Source: Delphinus delphis
Lineage: Eukaryota; Chordata; Mammalia; Artiodactyla; Delphinidae
Length of the DNA: 64,000 bases
NCBI RefSeq assembly: GCF_949987515.2
Contig: NC_082684.1
Location: 117,780,080 to 117,844,079, forward strand
Reading direction: 5' to 3'
Shown here: positions 35,394 to 47,086 of the stretch, one piece after another
Layout: the number at the start of each line of letters is the position of its first letter
Numbering within the stretch: the stretch's first letter is position 1
Position numbers and translations under genes: made by a program
Notes under the pieces: generated by a model
Seen by the model: the letters and a program-made list of their open reading frames with translations, nothing else
Database searches by the model: none
What the model was told of the DNA's origin: nothing

Positions 35394-35394
<1 letters not shown>
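34913..35394. other. Unassigned non-coding DNA
   Basis: Nothing recognised. Confidence 0.4.
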
Positions 35395-35432
<38 letters not shown>

Positions 35433-35492
35433 TTGATATATATAATAGTATTAGCATATACTATATATATACTGATATATAATATATATCAG
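35395..35492. repeat. AT-rich microsatellite with a near-palindromic end
   Basis: (AT)n of about 14 units followed by degenerate TA text. The last 21 bp (35472-35492), bounded by CTGATATATA and TATATATCAG, form a near-perfect inverted repeat. Confidence 0.85.
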
Positions 35493-35559
35493 TATGGGAC
35501 ATAAAATTAGGACTTTAAAAAATTTACATACACAGAATTTTATATTGAATATATTCAAA

Positions 35560-36062
35560 GTTGTGACAGAGACTTCAGTTTGCCACCCAATGACCATTTT
35601 CTCATTCTTGTGAATACACTGCCCCACAGAGTTAACTCCGTCAAAAGACTGCGTTTCCCAGACTTCCTTGCAAAGACATGTGGCCATATGACTAAGTTAT
35701 GGTCAATGAGTGGTAAGTGGAAATGTTGTGTAATTCTTCCAGGAAGTCTCCTTAAAAAGGAGGGGTTTGGGTTATTTTTTCCTTCAAACTGCTGTGATGT
35801 GACATAGTATGATGTGATTAGATGATGATGTAATGTAACATGATAAGTGATGAGATTGTTTCCATCTTGGAATAAGATGAAAGCTACAATCTGAGAAGGC
35901 AGAATAGACAAGTGGAAGTAAGCTGGGTCCCTGAAAAGTTTGTGTGGCTTCACATCATCCCCGGATTGCCCACCTCTGAATTTCCCTACCTGAGACAGAA
36001 ACATCTAATTTTATTCTATTTTCTATTATATGCAGCTTAACCTAATCTTAACTTATACAAGG
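35560..36062 (+). mobile_element. Probable old LTR-like repeat (ERVL/MaLR type?)
   Basis: GCGTTTCCCAGACTTCCTTG, TGGCCATATGACTAAGTTAT, TTCCAGGAAGTCTCCTT and an end AGCTTAACCTAATCTTAAC follow a common mammalian repeat that ends like MaLR LTRs. I recognise the order but cannot fix the family name. Confidence 0.5.
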
Positions 36063-36395
36063 GATTAAATGTGCCAGGATTAAAGGAGAGAGGAGGAATA
36101 GAATTAAAAAATGAGTGAAAATATTTTGTTCCCTCTCCCTTTTTCCTGCATCTAAGGACAGCCATAAATGTCAAATGAAGGCCAGAGCCCAGAATTACTT
36201 TCCAAAGGCTTTTGTCTTCAAATATCTAGCAATGTCAATGGGAGCTAAAACATGCTTCATCGTCCTAATGTTGATAATCTTTCTCCATCTTCATGGTTTA
36301 AGCAAAAGCAGAAGACATCACAGGGACACCTCAGATTTCTAGCTGGTAATCACCCTTAGTCATAGCAATAGAGATCCCATATTTCATTTTGATAT
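36063..36395. other. Unassigned non-coding DNA
   Basis: Nothing recognised; the 75-codon frame at 36115-36342 has no domain. Confidence 0.4.
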
Positions 36396-37085
36396 CAAAA
36401 TGCATTACAAAGCTACAGTAATCAAAAGAATGTGGTACTGCCATAAAGATAGATATAAAGACCAATGGACTAGAATAGAGAGCCCAGAAATAAGCCCTGG
36501 TCTATATCATTAAATAATTTTTGACAAGGGTGCCAAGAATATTCAATAGGGAAAGGACAGTTTTTACAACAAATGATGCTGGGAAAACTAGATATCCACA
36601 TGCAAGAGAATAAAGTTGTACACCTACCTAATGCCATATACAAAAATTAACTCAAAATGGATCAAAGACCTAAGCATATGAGCTAAAACCATAAATTCTT
36701 AGAAAAAAAACATAGGGGAAAACTTCCTGATGGTGGGTTTTGCAATGATTTCTTGGATTCAGCAATAATTTATCAGATATAACACTAAAAGAAAGGACAG
36801 ATACCATATGATTCCACTTATAAGAGGTACATAGAGTAGTCAAATTCATACAGACAGAAAGTAGAATGGTGGGTGCCAGGGGCTGAAGAGGGAGGATATG
36901 GAGTTATTATTAAGTGGATAAAAAACTTCAGTTGGAGAAGATGAAAAAATTCTGGAGATAAACGGTGGTAATTGTTGTACAACAATGTAAATATACTTAA
37001 TGCCATAAAACTGTATACTCAAAAATGGTTAAAATGGAAATTTTAGTCTATTTATATATTTTACTGCAATTTTAAGAAAAAATGA
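36396..37085 (+). mobile_element. Old L1M: ORF2 end joined to 3'UTR
   Basis: GCTACAGTAATCAAAAGAAT and TGTGGTACTGCCATAAAG mark ORF2 near the end of the RT region. At about 36800 the text jumps to ACCATATGATTCCACTTATA and GAATGGTGGGTGCCAGGGGC of the 3'UTR, so roughly the last part of ORF2 is deleted. It ends before a MaLR LTR. Confidence 0.85.
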
Positions 37086-37089
37086 ATTT

Positions 37090-37560
37090 GTTGTAAACTT
37101 AGTAATTTACCCTCCCAAAAATGTTCATGCCCTAATCCCTGGAACATGTCGAATATGTTACTTTACATGGTAAAAAGAACTTTGCAGATGTGATTAAAGT
37201 AAAATGGAGATATTACTCTGAATTATCTTGGTGGGCCTTATGTAATCATAAAGGTCCTTATTCAAAGGAGGCAGGAGAATCACGGTCACTAGTAGATGTG
37301 ACAAGGATAATAAGAGGTTCTACTGATACAAGGAAGGGCCCATGAGCCAAGGAATGAAAGACAGATGGCCTCTAGAAACTAGAAACTGAAAAAGACAAGG
37401 AAATAGACTCTTCCGTGAAACCTCCAGATGGAACACAGCCCCACAGACACCTTGATTTTAGATCTCTCACTTCCAGAACTGTAAGGGAGCAATTTGTGTT
37501 GTTTTAAGCCATTAGGTTCGTGGTAATTTGTTACAGCAGTGATAGGAAACTACTACATAA
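37090..37560 (+). mobile_element. MaLR LTR (MLT1-type)
   Basis: CATGCCCTAATCCCTGGAAC, GAACTTTGCAGATGTGATTA, CTTGGTGGGCCTTATGTAAT, CTTCCAGAACTGTAAGGGAG and a closing GTTACAGCAGTGATAGGAAA appear in MLT1 order along about 470 bp. No internal retroviral sequence adjoins it, so it is a solo LTR. Confidence 0.82.
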
Positions 37561-37974
37561 ATAGTCTCTGCCCTTCAAACACTCATCACTTGGTTTCAGC
37601 TACCTCTTGTCAGCAGGTACTAAACTATAAGAGCTCTGACTTTATCAAGAGCCAAGATAAACTTACAGAAAAGCTGTTGATATTTGATCTGTTGCCCCTC
37701 TCAATTCCTATGACTATGTCTTGGTCAAAGATGCCTGGCTTTTCTCCCCTCTCAGGTCTTACCCATACCCTCCTGACCAAGGATGAACAATTATGAGCTC
37801 AAAGATTGCTATGGCACGTGCTGGGAGGACTAGCCAGTATGGTCTGTAGCTCTGAGTGCCTCATCCTGGCAAATGGTCTATGCCAGATCATTCCCCTCAG
37901 TCCAGGCAGTCCAGTGAAATAGAACATGGCATTACTGACATCCATCTGACTCTGGACTCAGTGCCTGGTGCCAC
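37561..37974. other. Unassigned non-coding DNA
   Basis: Nothing recognised. Confidence 0.4.
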
Positions 37975-38100
37975 CTTGTGCAGATATTACCAGCAATCCT
38001 ATTTTCCAGATGAAAGACACTGAGCCCCAAGGTTGCACAACCAGTAGTTGATGGAAGTGGTGTTTGGATTCAGTTGTCAGGCTTGAAGTCAGCCTCCTCA
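37975..38100 (-). mobile_element. MIR SINE fragment
   Basis: Plus-strand TATTTTCCAGATGAAAGACA, GGTTGCACAACCAGTAGTTG and GTTTGGATTCAG match a reverse-complement MIR. Confidence 0.78.
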
Positions 38101-38549
38101 TATCCAGATTCTCTGAACTGAGGGACTCCAAAAAATAAAACACATCTGCTCCACCCAGTCCTTGGCCTGTTATTATGCCCACTTGCCTATAACCCCACAT
38201 TCTGACCATCATATACTTGGATAAGACCAGAGGTGAAGTCCTCTGCCATAGTTTCTTTTATGATACAACATGGAGCATCAAATGTGAAGACAAGAATGAA
38301 AGAGCATAGGGTTATCAAAGAGATGATCTTGTGGGAAAGATGTGTTTTTATCTCAGTCAACCAGATGGTCCATGATGTGGCTAAGGAAACCTCTAAGGAA
38401 AGAAGAAAATAATCACGGAGATGAGGCAGAGTCTTTGGGAAGTTGCGGGTGGGTATATTGGTGGGTTTGCTTTATTTCTTTTAAGGATTTTGACCTTTAC
38501 TATTTATTAAATCAGTTTACTTTATCTCCATTATCACCACCCTAATCCA
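38101..38549. other. Unassigned non-coding DNA
   Basis: Nothing recognised. Confidence 0.4.
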
Positions 38550-38680
38550 GACTTTAATCACCGCTCACAAGACACTGTAAGACCTTAAAAGCCTGTGAAT
38601 TGTTCTTTCCATATCTTATCTAGCCACCTCTAGCCCCCAAAATCTATTCTCCTTACTGGAAGCCATAGTAATCTTTTTAG
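38550..38680 (+). mobile_element. Possible L2 3' fragment
   Basis: Pyrimidine-rich text ending AGCCATAGTAATCTTTTTAG resembles the terminal part of L2 and abuts the L1M-like block. Weak. Confidence 0.35.
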
Positions 38681-39530
38681 AACTTTGAAGATATCATTCC
38701 ACTGTCTTCTGGCTTCCATTGCTCCTGTTGAAAACTCAGGTAGAAAACTTATTATTGCTCCTTTGAAGATAACGTGCAATATTTTTCTTTTGTCTTTGGT
38801 TTTTACTATCTTTTATTATTGTATCTTAGTCTTATTATCATATTTACTTGAAATACAATACTGTGATATTGTATTTATACTTCTGGACATTACAGAGCTT
38901 CATGAACCTGTGGATTAATATCTTTCATCAGTGTTGGAAAATATTCAGTCATTACCTCTTTAAATATTGCTCCTACTCTTTTGACTACAATTTCTTTCTG
39001 GGATTCCATTTATATGTTAGATCTACTGACTGAGTCCCATATGTCTATGTCTCTTTTCTGTATTTTGTATTTTTTATCCCTGTGTGCTGCAGCATGGGGA
39101 TTTTCTGTTGGCCTGCCTTCCAGTTCACCAATTCTACTTTCTATTATGTCCAGTAACTATTACTGTTACTGATATTGTTTATTCAGTTCTAGAATTTGAC
39201 ATTTGATTTGATCTTATAGATTCAAATCTCTGATACATCCTCTATATTTCCAGCCATTTTCACCATGTTCTTACCATATATATCTGGTTACTTAAAAGTC
39301 TTATTAACTAACTCCTATAGCTGGATCATGTGTGGGCCTATTCCCTTTAACCATTTTTCTCTTGGTTTTCAGTCATGTGATCCTGTGTTCTGGCATGTCT
39401 AGTAATTGTTGAATTCATGTGTATTGTTTATAAAATTTGTAGAGACTCCAGGTGATGTTATTTTCCTCTATAGACCATTTACCCCTCCCTCATTTAGGCA
39501 GATAGAGTAGTTGATGATCTTAATGTAATC
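38681..39530 (-). mobile_element. Old L1M/HAL1-like LINE block
   Basis: Plus-strand wording such as TCCACTGTCTTCTGGCTTCC, GAAAATATTCAGTCATTACC and CTGGGATTCCATTTATATG is the complement of the ORF1 and 5' part of old L1M or HAL1 elements. Heavily diverged; open frames at 38685-39172 on the plus strand are antisense to it. Confidence 0.6.
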
Positions 39531-40214
39531 AGAGATTATGCTATTACAAGGCTGTGCTGCCATCAAGGTAAAGCTCAATCTATTTCCTGTTGGTCTTTAT
39601 TTAAGGCACAGCCTTCCAAGATTTTCACCTAAAAGACTGGCATACTCACTGCATCACCTCCCCATAATGAGTTCTGAGCTCTAATCTTCATCTCTTGAAA
39701 CTATGAAGACTGTTGAAATGAAAACTCTGCTGTGTTTTTTTTTTTTTCCAGAGGACTTGCACTTAGGTTTTTTGCCTCCCACTTCATGCAGCCTCAGAAT
39801 TCAACTGAGGGGAAAACTGGTTGCAGGCATGAGGTCTCCCAAGTCTCTTCCACAAGCTCTACTGGTTTCCCTTTTCCCCAGGAACAGCCTTCCACTAGTG
39901 CAAATCTTGGATATTCAACCTCTTGCCTATACCCAGAACCAGCAAATGGACCCAGGTTAAAAGAAGCTGCAGAAGTCAGTTCACTTTTCCAGAGTCTTAG
40001 CCACCCTTATCCTCTTTGCCTCAGCAGTTCTGTGCTGCCTTCAAACTTATAATTTCTATACTTTATCCATTTTTTTTCAGCTGTTCTCTACAGGATGAAA
40101 CTTTGCCACCAGCTACTCCTGGTAGTCACTCAGTGTAAACTTTTTAAACTCACAGACTTACAAATCTAAGTATTCTTCTGCTTCACATCTCCAAATGTTC
40201 CTCACTAGTAATTA
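39531..40214. other. Unassigned non-coding DNA
   Basis: A T12 run at 39737-39748 precedes overlapping frames of 85-106 codons without domains. No repeat assigned. Confidence 0.35.
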
Positions 40215-40410
40215 GAGTAAAAATCAAGTTACTAGCCTTCTTTCTCCTGCATGTGTGCCTGCTACCTTCCCAGACTAACCTTGCATTCCTTGCACTCCCC
40301 ACCCCCACTGCACTGCGGCCAAACTGCAGATTTTATCCTCAATCCAGGCCTTGACATACAAGCTGTTCATTACCTTGGATGTGCTGCTTGAAAAGCCTCC
40401 CTAGAAGAAG
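40215..40410 (+). mobile_element. L2 LINE 3' fragment
   Basis: AGAGTAAAAATCAAGTTACT, CCTTGCATTCCTTGCACTCC and TGTGCTGCTTGAAAAGCC follow an L2 terminal segment. Confidence 0.55.
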
Positions 40411-40499
40411 AGTCTGGCTTGATAGTAGTGATCCTCAACCTGATCCCTTGGTTTGGGGGGTAAGAGGTGGTGGCGAGGGATATCCTCTTACTCCCCAAT

Positions 40500-40640
40500 A
40501 CTCCTCAGGCAATTATTAGATGTACAACCTCAGAGAAAGTATTGCTCTCTCTGAGCCTCAATGCTCTCATCTGTAAAATGGGAAAAATATTCAAAGCTCT
40601 TTGTGAGGACTAAATTAGGAGCTGCATTTTAAAGTGCCTG
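40500..40640 (+). mobile_element. MIR SINE, 3' two thirds
   Basis: CTCTGAGCCTCAATGCTCTC, CATCTGTAAAATGGGAAAAA and GTGAGGACTAAATTAGGAGC match MIR core to tail. Confidence 0.82.
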
Positions 40641-43254
40641 CCTTTATATGACTATGATCTTCTCTCTTTATTCCAAAGCACATCAACCAAGAAGGAACAT
40701 TTCCATCAGTAAGACTGGCTTGCATTTCCATGGCAATGGTACATTTCCCTTTTCTCAGCAGTCTGGCCTCAGCCATCAGATATGTTTTGAGACATTGTAA
40801 TAACATATAAACATTCCCATCTTAACAAGAACCATGCCCCCACTTAAAGCCAAGAAGATGTTCTTGTTACAAGCTATTATTTCTTGGAAAAACAAGAAAA
40901 AAATCCTTAGAAGCAAGTATGTCTCATATTTTTAAAATATCCTAATCCTTGACTAACTTCAGTATGTCTGTAATTGCTTTTTTCTCCTCATGTTTTACGT
41001 CCATTATGTGGTTCTATTGTTCAAACATCGTTTCAAATGAAATTGTGCCATTAAAAAGACATAGCGCCTTTGGATCCTTTTAGTCCAGCTGTGAACTTTA
41101 GACTTAATCCTTTAGGGCACTCTTGTCTGGTAGGGTTTAATTTCTATTAAATTTTCTAAAAGGAAAGACAGGATGGTCAAAGCAAGATAGCAAGACAGAC
41201 AAGAGTCTGTATTTCATAAATTAATAAGCATCACCGACCGCCTTTCTTGACCCTTTAAACTCTGTGAAATTAATATAAGTAGACAACCAAGGCCCAGTTG
41301 TCCCCTCCAGAGCCTTGCAAGTTCACTTAAGCAATCCAAGTTTACTTAAAGTTTTATAAGCCAGCTTTTAGAGCAAGTCCTTTGTACTTATTACTAGTGA
41401 CAGTGAGCATTACAGCAGCCAATGAACCTTACTGACTTGCGACCCCAATATGGTCGAGCACTGTTATCAAGGGAAATATCAGAATCAATGCTTGTATATT
41501 ACATTGAGGTCCTGACTTCTGAAAAAACCCCCTATAGACCTTTCAGAATATGTCAGTGAAATAAACAGCTAATACTGTGAGACAATCTACCAACGATGGT
41601 CAGAAAGTGCTGTTTATTTAACCACTTTTCAACCATCTTAACCCTTCTATAAGGTGTATGTTTCCAAAAGAAGGAAATAACAAATTTTCATGCCTCCAAT
41701 TCTTTTGCAATGGAACCACATTTATGCCCACTTTTTCAGGCGAAAATTCGTGTGGTCTTGCCACAGGGAGCAGGGAACACCATGTCATCTTCTTCCTCGA
41801 TTAAGAGGCTTGCATTATTAAACAGCTCTGGTGGAAGTGGTGAAGGTACCACGCCTTTTCTCCCATGGCACCCCCATGTGAGCTTTCATTTACAGCCAGC
41901 ATTTGCTGGAAGAAAGCTGGGCTCACCACCACGTTTTACTTACTGTAATTACTCATGTCACTGCTTCAATAGTACCCTCTCCTGCATATATAATCACCAA
42001 CACTGTGCATGGAATTTTTATGTAACTTTTAAAAAATTCTATTTCAGTCATACTTAGGTTTTTTTATTACTTAGTTGTCCTATCTGGCATAAAAGAATAA
42101 TCTATAATTATTGTGATTTTTAGAGCATAAGTTTTTTGGGCTTTTTTCCCACTATAGTTGATCAAAGAACTAAAATATCTTACTAGAATACCAAAAATGA
42201 ATATGTAAGATACGTCATATATAAAGAATACACCCCTTCCTTTCCAGGTGATAAGAAAGTAAACCTAAATATTTCTGAAGTCCTTCTAATGCTGGGATTT
42301 TCTCTTCTATTTTTTGATCTTTTCTTTCCCCCCAATCACAGTGCACTGAGCCATTCAAACATCCCCATCTGTAGAGTGCTGGTTCCTGAGACTGGAAATC
42401 TTCAAGAACACCACTTGTAAACTTCAGCGCCTGGCAGTGCATTCCATCTGAGCTAACCTGCCCAGAATTCAATCCATAAGTCAGAATTACCCAGAGGTGC
42501 TCAGCAGAAGATCAAAAAATCCTGCTTCTCCCTTTGCAAGTCCAATCATCTTATTTTGGCAAAAAGTAATTCATATACATTTAAGCTTTTATTGAGAGGC
42601 AGGCACTGTTTAGTGCTCCTCAAAGGAACCTGTTTGGACCAATCCAACAGCTGACTTACCTTAGGCATTTTATAAAGAGATGGTGCCCTTTGGATGCCTG
42701 GGAGTGGGGTGTGGCCCAAGCCCAGGGGTAGGAGAGAGGTCTGCTGACAGGGCTGAGAAGGGCAGGTGTTCTGTCACAGCAGAACAAGGTAATTCCTTCT
42801 GGGCAGCCACAAGGGTCATGGCTCAAAAGGCAGAGTTGCAAAGCCCCTGGATGAGAAGTTGGGCAAAACTGGTAGAGATGGAGAGCAGAGAGAAAGACCA
42901 AGCGCAAAACAGCAGGTCCTATGCAGTTTCCAAAGGCCACATTCAAAGGCCCAGAAATTATTCTTATTGATATCCAAGCATAAGTTCCAAGGGGTGGATT
43001 GGATGAGGGTAGACAATTGGCTCAGATGAGCCAGAAGGGCCTTCCTGATATAGCGCATTTACTAAGAAGATCCTTTTCCCTGTGAAAGGTACTATCCGGG
43101 AAAGGAAGCATCCTAGCACATTATCCCTGAGGCAGCTATACCTCTACATAGAAGGCCTAATGTCAGTAAGTAGAGTCAAGGTCATCCTAACCCACATCAC
43201 CAGTGAGCCTTGGACTCCCCAATACATTGACTATAAAGTATTGACTGTACCTTA
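40641..43254. other. Unassigned non-coding DNA, longest repeat-free stretch
   Basis: About 2.6 kb without a recognised repeat. Frames at 41710-42057 (115 codons) and 42656-42970 overlap on both strands and show no domain. Distant old repeats may be hidden by divergence. Confidence 0.4.
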
Positions 43255-43394
43255 GGATGACTTGGGAAGGGGGTGGCTTTTGCAAAAAATTAGGGCCAGG
43301 GGCATCCCCCTAACCAAGTGAAACGGGGTGCCAAGGAGTACTTTTTAAAATCTTCTAGATGATTCTAATGTACAACCATAGCTGAGAACCACTG
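43255..43394 (+). mobile_element. MER5-type hAT remnant, 3' half clear
   Basis: CTTCTAGATGATTCTAATGT and the closing GCTGAGAACCACTG match the MER5 end; the left part is only loosely similar. Confidence 0.65.
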
Positions 43395-43794
43395 ACCTAA
43401 TACAAACCTGAATTAAAGGAAAGATAAGGAAAGGAGATTGCAGGTCAACTTCATTAGACTCCCATGATGCCCACCAGCACCAGTGCCACCACCACAGTTT
43501 ATGCCAGGCACGTGCCTGAAACTTTCTGACTCAACCAACATCCAGCCTGCCTGCTTCTCACCAGGAAAAAAAAAATGCATCTATAAAACCAAATCAACTC
43601 TGACACCCACAATTAATCCACACTTCAGCATACCCCTCCTGAGAATGGGTCTAAAATAACTTGAACCACATCATCTTCTCTTTAATTTTTTAAATGCCCT
43701 TAGGGATTTCAGTTCATCTGCCTTACCCCTTCTCTCTGTTTGACAGACTCCTACTTATCCTCTAACAAAAGCAATAACAAAAACAAAAATTATA
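43395..43794. other. Unassigned non-coding DNA
   Basis: Nothing recognised. Confidence 0.4.
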
Positions 43795-44000
43795 GCCAGG
43801 ATCATGATGACAGATCACATTTTTATGGGTGCTTTGCTGTGTGCACAACTTGCATTAAGCATTTTGTTTGCAGACACATCTCATTCAAAGCTCAAAACAC
43901 CACTATGATGCTGTTATGCTCATTTACAAAAGTGGGAATGGCCAAGGTCACAAAGCTAGAAGGTGAGGAAGCAAGCTTACAGACCCAGGCAGCCCCATCC
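43795..44000 (-). mobile_element. MIR SINE
   Basis: Plus-strand TTGCATTAAGCATTTTG, CATTTACAAAAGTGGGAATG and GGTCACAAAGCTAGAAGGTG give a nearly complete reverse-complement MIR. Confidence 0.82.
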
Positions 44001-44557
44001 CAGCTGGGCTCCTCACCCTGCTGCTAAATGCCTCTGAAAATTCAGCCCAGATGTCACTGTCTTCAGTTTTTTTTACAATTGTAATCATTGCTAAAGCCAT
44101 ACCAGCCACTAGAAAATTTATTACACTGGTATCAAAAATATATGTACATTTGAAATTTTTCATAACAGAAAGCTTTTTAAAGTATTATGTAAATAATAAT
44201 ATTTTTAGAAATTTAAAATCTAGAGTTCCTCAATAAAATATTAGCAAATTTTTAAAAAAATGTCACTGTCTTTATAAAGCCCATCCTTTTCCCTTTAAAC
44301 AGTCCAGAAAGGGGTCCTTCATTCCTGTAGTATTCCCACCTCCTCTACATTGTATCTCAAATGGCATTGCCACATTTTTTGTTTAAACATATGTATTTGC
44401 CACAAGATTGTGAATCACACATGGGGGGCCCTCAATTTTATTCAACTTGGTTTATTCCAAAGACAGCTCAGGGTCCAACAGATAATAAGGTCTCAGTATC
44501 TGCTCAATGAATGAATGGCCAAACAATTCATTCTTAAAGAAGAGTTCCTTCACTGTT
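44001..44557. other. Unassigned non-coding DNA
   Basis: The last 80 bp include TATCTGCTCAATGAATGAAT, as seen at old MIR/L2 3' ends, but this was not assigned. Confidence 0.4.
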
Positions 44558-44571
44558 AAAACCTAAGCGGT

Positions 44572-46138
44572 CAGGGCACCTTCAAGATGGTGGAGGAGTA
44601 AAATGTGGAGATCACCTTCCTCCCCACAAAGACATAAAAACTACATCTACATGTGGAAAAACTTCTACAGAAAACCTACTGAATGCTGTCAGACAACCTC
44701 AGACTTCCCAAAAGGCAAGAAACTCCCCACATACCTGGACACCCTCAGGTGACCTACACGCAGAGGCAGGGCCAAATCCAAAGCTGAACCCCAGGAGCTG
44801 TGTGAACAGAATAGAAAGGTAAATTTCTCCCAGCAGCCTCAGGAGCAGTGGATTAAATTGCCACAATCAACTTGATGTACCCTGCATCTGTGGAATACCT
44901 GAATAGACAACGTATCATCCCAAAATTTAGGCGGTGAACTTTGGGAGCAATTGTAGACTTGGGGTTTGCTTTCTGCATCTAATTCGTTTCTGCTTTTATG
45001 TTTATCTTAGTTTAGTATTTAGAGCTTATTATCACTGGTAGATTTGTTTATTGATTTGGTTGCTCTCTTCCTTTTTTTAATTATTTTTATATAATTTTTT
45101 TCCTTTTTCTCTTTTTGTGAGTGTGTATGTGTATGCTTCTTTGTGTGATTTTGTCTATATAGCTTTGCTTTTGCCATTTGTCCTAGCGTTCTGACTGTCC
45201 ATTTTTTGTTTTTTGTTTCCTTTGTTTTTTAGAATAGTTTTTAGTGCTTGTTATCATTGGTGGATTTGTTCTTTTGGTTTGGTTTCTCTCTTCTTTCTTT
45301 CTCTCCTTTTTTTTAAAATTTTTTTGTGGTACGCGGGCCTCTCACTGCTGTGGCCTCTCCCCTTGCAAGGCACAGGCTCCAAACGCGCAGGCTCAACGGC
45401 CATGGCTCGTGGGCCCAGCCGCTCCACGGCATGTGGGATCCTCCCGGACTGGGGCACAAACCCATGTCCCCTGCATCAGCAGGCGGACTCCCAACCACTG
45501 TGCCACCAGGGAATCCCTCTCCTTTTTTTAAATTATTTTTTTTATTTTAATATTTTTTTCTATTTTAATTATTTTATATTATTTTATTTATTTATTTACT
45601 CCTTCTTTCTTTCTTATTTTTTCTCCCTTTTCTTCTGAGCCATGTGGCTGACAGGCTCTTGGTTCCATGGCCGGGTGTCAGGCCTGAATCTCTGAGGTGG
45701 GAGAGCCGAGTTCAGGACACTGGTCCACCAGAAACATCCTGGCCCCATGTGATATCAAATGGCGAAAGCTCTCCCAGATATCTCCATCTCAATGCTAAGA
45801 CCAAGCTTGACTCAACGACCAGCAAGCTACAGTGCTGGACACCCTATGCCAAACAACTAGGAATACAGGAACACAAACCAACCCCTTAGCAGAGAGGCTG
45901 CCTAAAATCATAATAAGTTCACAGGCAACCCAAAACACACAACCAGACATGGTCCTGTCCACCAGAAAGACAAGATCCAGCCTCACCCACCAGAACACAG
46001 GCACCAGTCCCCTCCACCAGGAAGCCTACACAATCCACTGAACCAACCTTACCTACTGGGAGCAAACACCAAAAGCAACGGGAACTATGAACATGCAGCC
46101 TGCAAAACAGAGACCCCGAACACAGTAACTTAAGCAAA
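44572..46138 (+). promoter_or_regulatory. L1 5'UTR (internal promoter region) with antisense SINE
   Basis: L1 5'UTRs hold an internal RNA polymerase II promoter; this copy keeps the whole region from the first GATGGTGGAGGAG to the ORF1 start. Between 45010 and 45320 it has two diverged copies of a T-rich module spaced 222 bp apart (GCTTATTATCACTGGTAGAT and GCTTGTTATCATTGGTGGAT). A CHR SINE occupies 45321-45517 on the opposite strand. Promoter activity is inferred from position only. Confidence 0.6.
45321..45517 (-). mobile_element. CHR short-form SINE inside the L1 5'UTR
   Basis: Minus-strand copy with head GGGATTCCCTGGTGGCACAG reading from 45517. TCTCCTTTTTTTTAAAATT at 45302-45320 and TCTCCTTTTTTTAAATT at 45518-45534 form the target duplication. 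It inserted after the L1 did. Confidence 0.95.
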
Positions 46139-47028
46139 ATGAGAAGACAGAGAAATACACAGCAGATGAAGGAGCAAGGTAAAAACCCACCAGTCCAAAC
46201 AAATGAAGAGGAAATAGACAGTCTACCTGAAAAAGAATTCAGAATAATGATAGTAGAAATGACCCAAAATCTTAGAAAAAGAATGGAGAAAACACAAGAA
46301 ACATTTAATAAGGAACGAGAAGAACTAAAGAGAAAACAAACAATGATAAACAACACAATAAATGAAATTAAAAATTCTCTAGAAGGAATCAATAGCAGAA
46401 TAACTGAGGCAGAAGAATGGAGAAGTGACTTGGAAGATAAAATAGTGGAAATAACTACCACAGAGCAGATTAAGAAAACACAATGAAAAGAACTGAGGAC
46501 AATCTCAGAGACCTCTGGGACAACAATAAACATACCAACATTTGAATTATAGGGGTCCCAGAAGAAGAAGGGGAAAAAAAGGGACTGAGAAAATATTTGA
46601 AGAGACTATAGTTGAAAACTTCCCTAATATGGGTAAGGAAATAGTCAATCAAGTCCAGGAAGCACAGAGAGTCCCATACAGATAAATCCAAGGAGAAACA
46701 TGCCAAGACACATGTTAATCAAACTATAAAAAGTTAAATACAAAGAAAAAATATTAAAAGCAGCAAAGGAAAAGCAACAATTAACATACAAGGGAATTGC
46801 ATTAGGTTAACAGCTGATCTTTCAGCAGAAACTCTGCAAGCCAGAAGTGAGTGGCAGGACATATTTAAAGTGATGAAAGGGACAAACCTACAACCAAGAT
46901 TACTCTACCCAGCAAGGATCTCATTCACATTAGACACAGAAATTAAAACCTTTACAGATAAGCAAAAGCTAAGAGAATTCAGCACCACAAAACCAGCTTT
47001 ACAACAAATGCGAAACGAACTTCTCTAG
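46139..47028 (+). pseudogene. L1 ORF1 (RNA-binding chaperone) pseudogene
   Basis: ORF1 proteins form trimers through a coiled coil and bind L1 RNA. The start ATG at 46139 follows GCAAA and the frame stays open for 115 codons to a stop at 46484-46486. This covers the basic N-terminus and a heptad-like, Glu/Lys/Gln-rich coiled-coil region (about residues 45-110). Downstream, sequence matching the RRM-like and C-terminal domains continues in other frames to an ELL-TAG end at 47026-47028. The whole span of about 297 codons has the usual ORF1 length. The start and end are out of frame with each other, so indels have broken it. Confidence 0.9.
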
Positions 47029-47086
47029 GCAGGAAACACAAGAGAAGGAAAAGACTTACAGTAACAAACCCAAAACAATTAAGAAA

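Noticed and set aside
38685..39172. Leu/Phe/Ile-rich frames resembling membrane proteins
   Set aside because: They are antisense translations of an old A-rich LINE, which gives hydrophobic T-rich codons.
45919..46533. 204-codon minus-strand frame
   Set aside because: It is the antisense of the L1 5'UTR end and ORF1 coiled-coil region; A-rich sense sequence yields few antisense stops.
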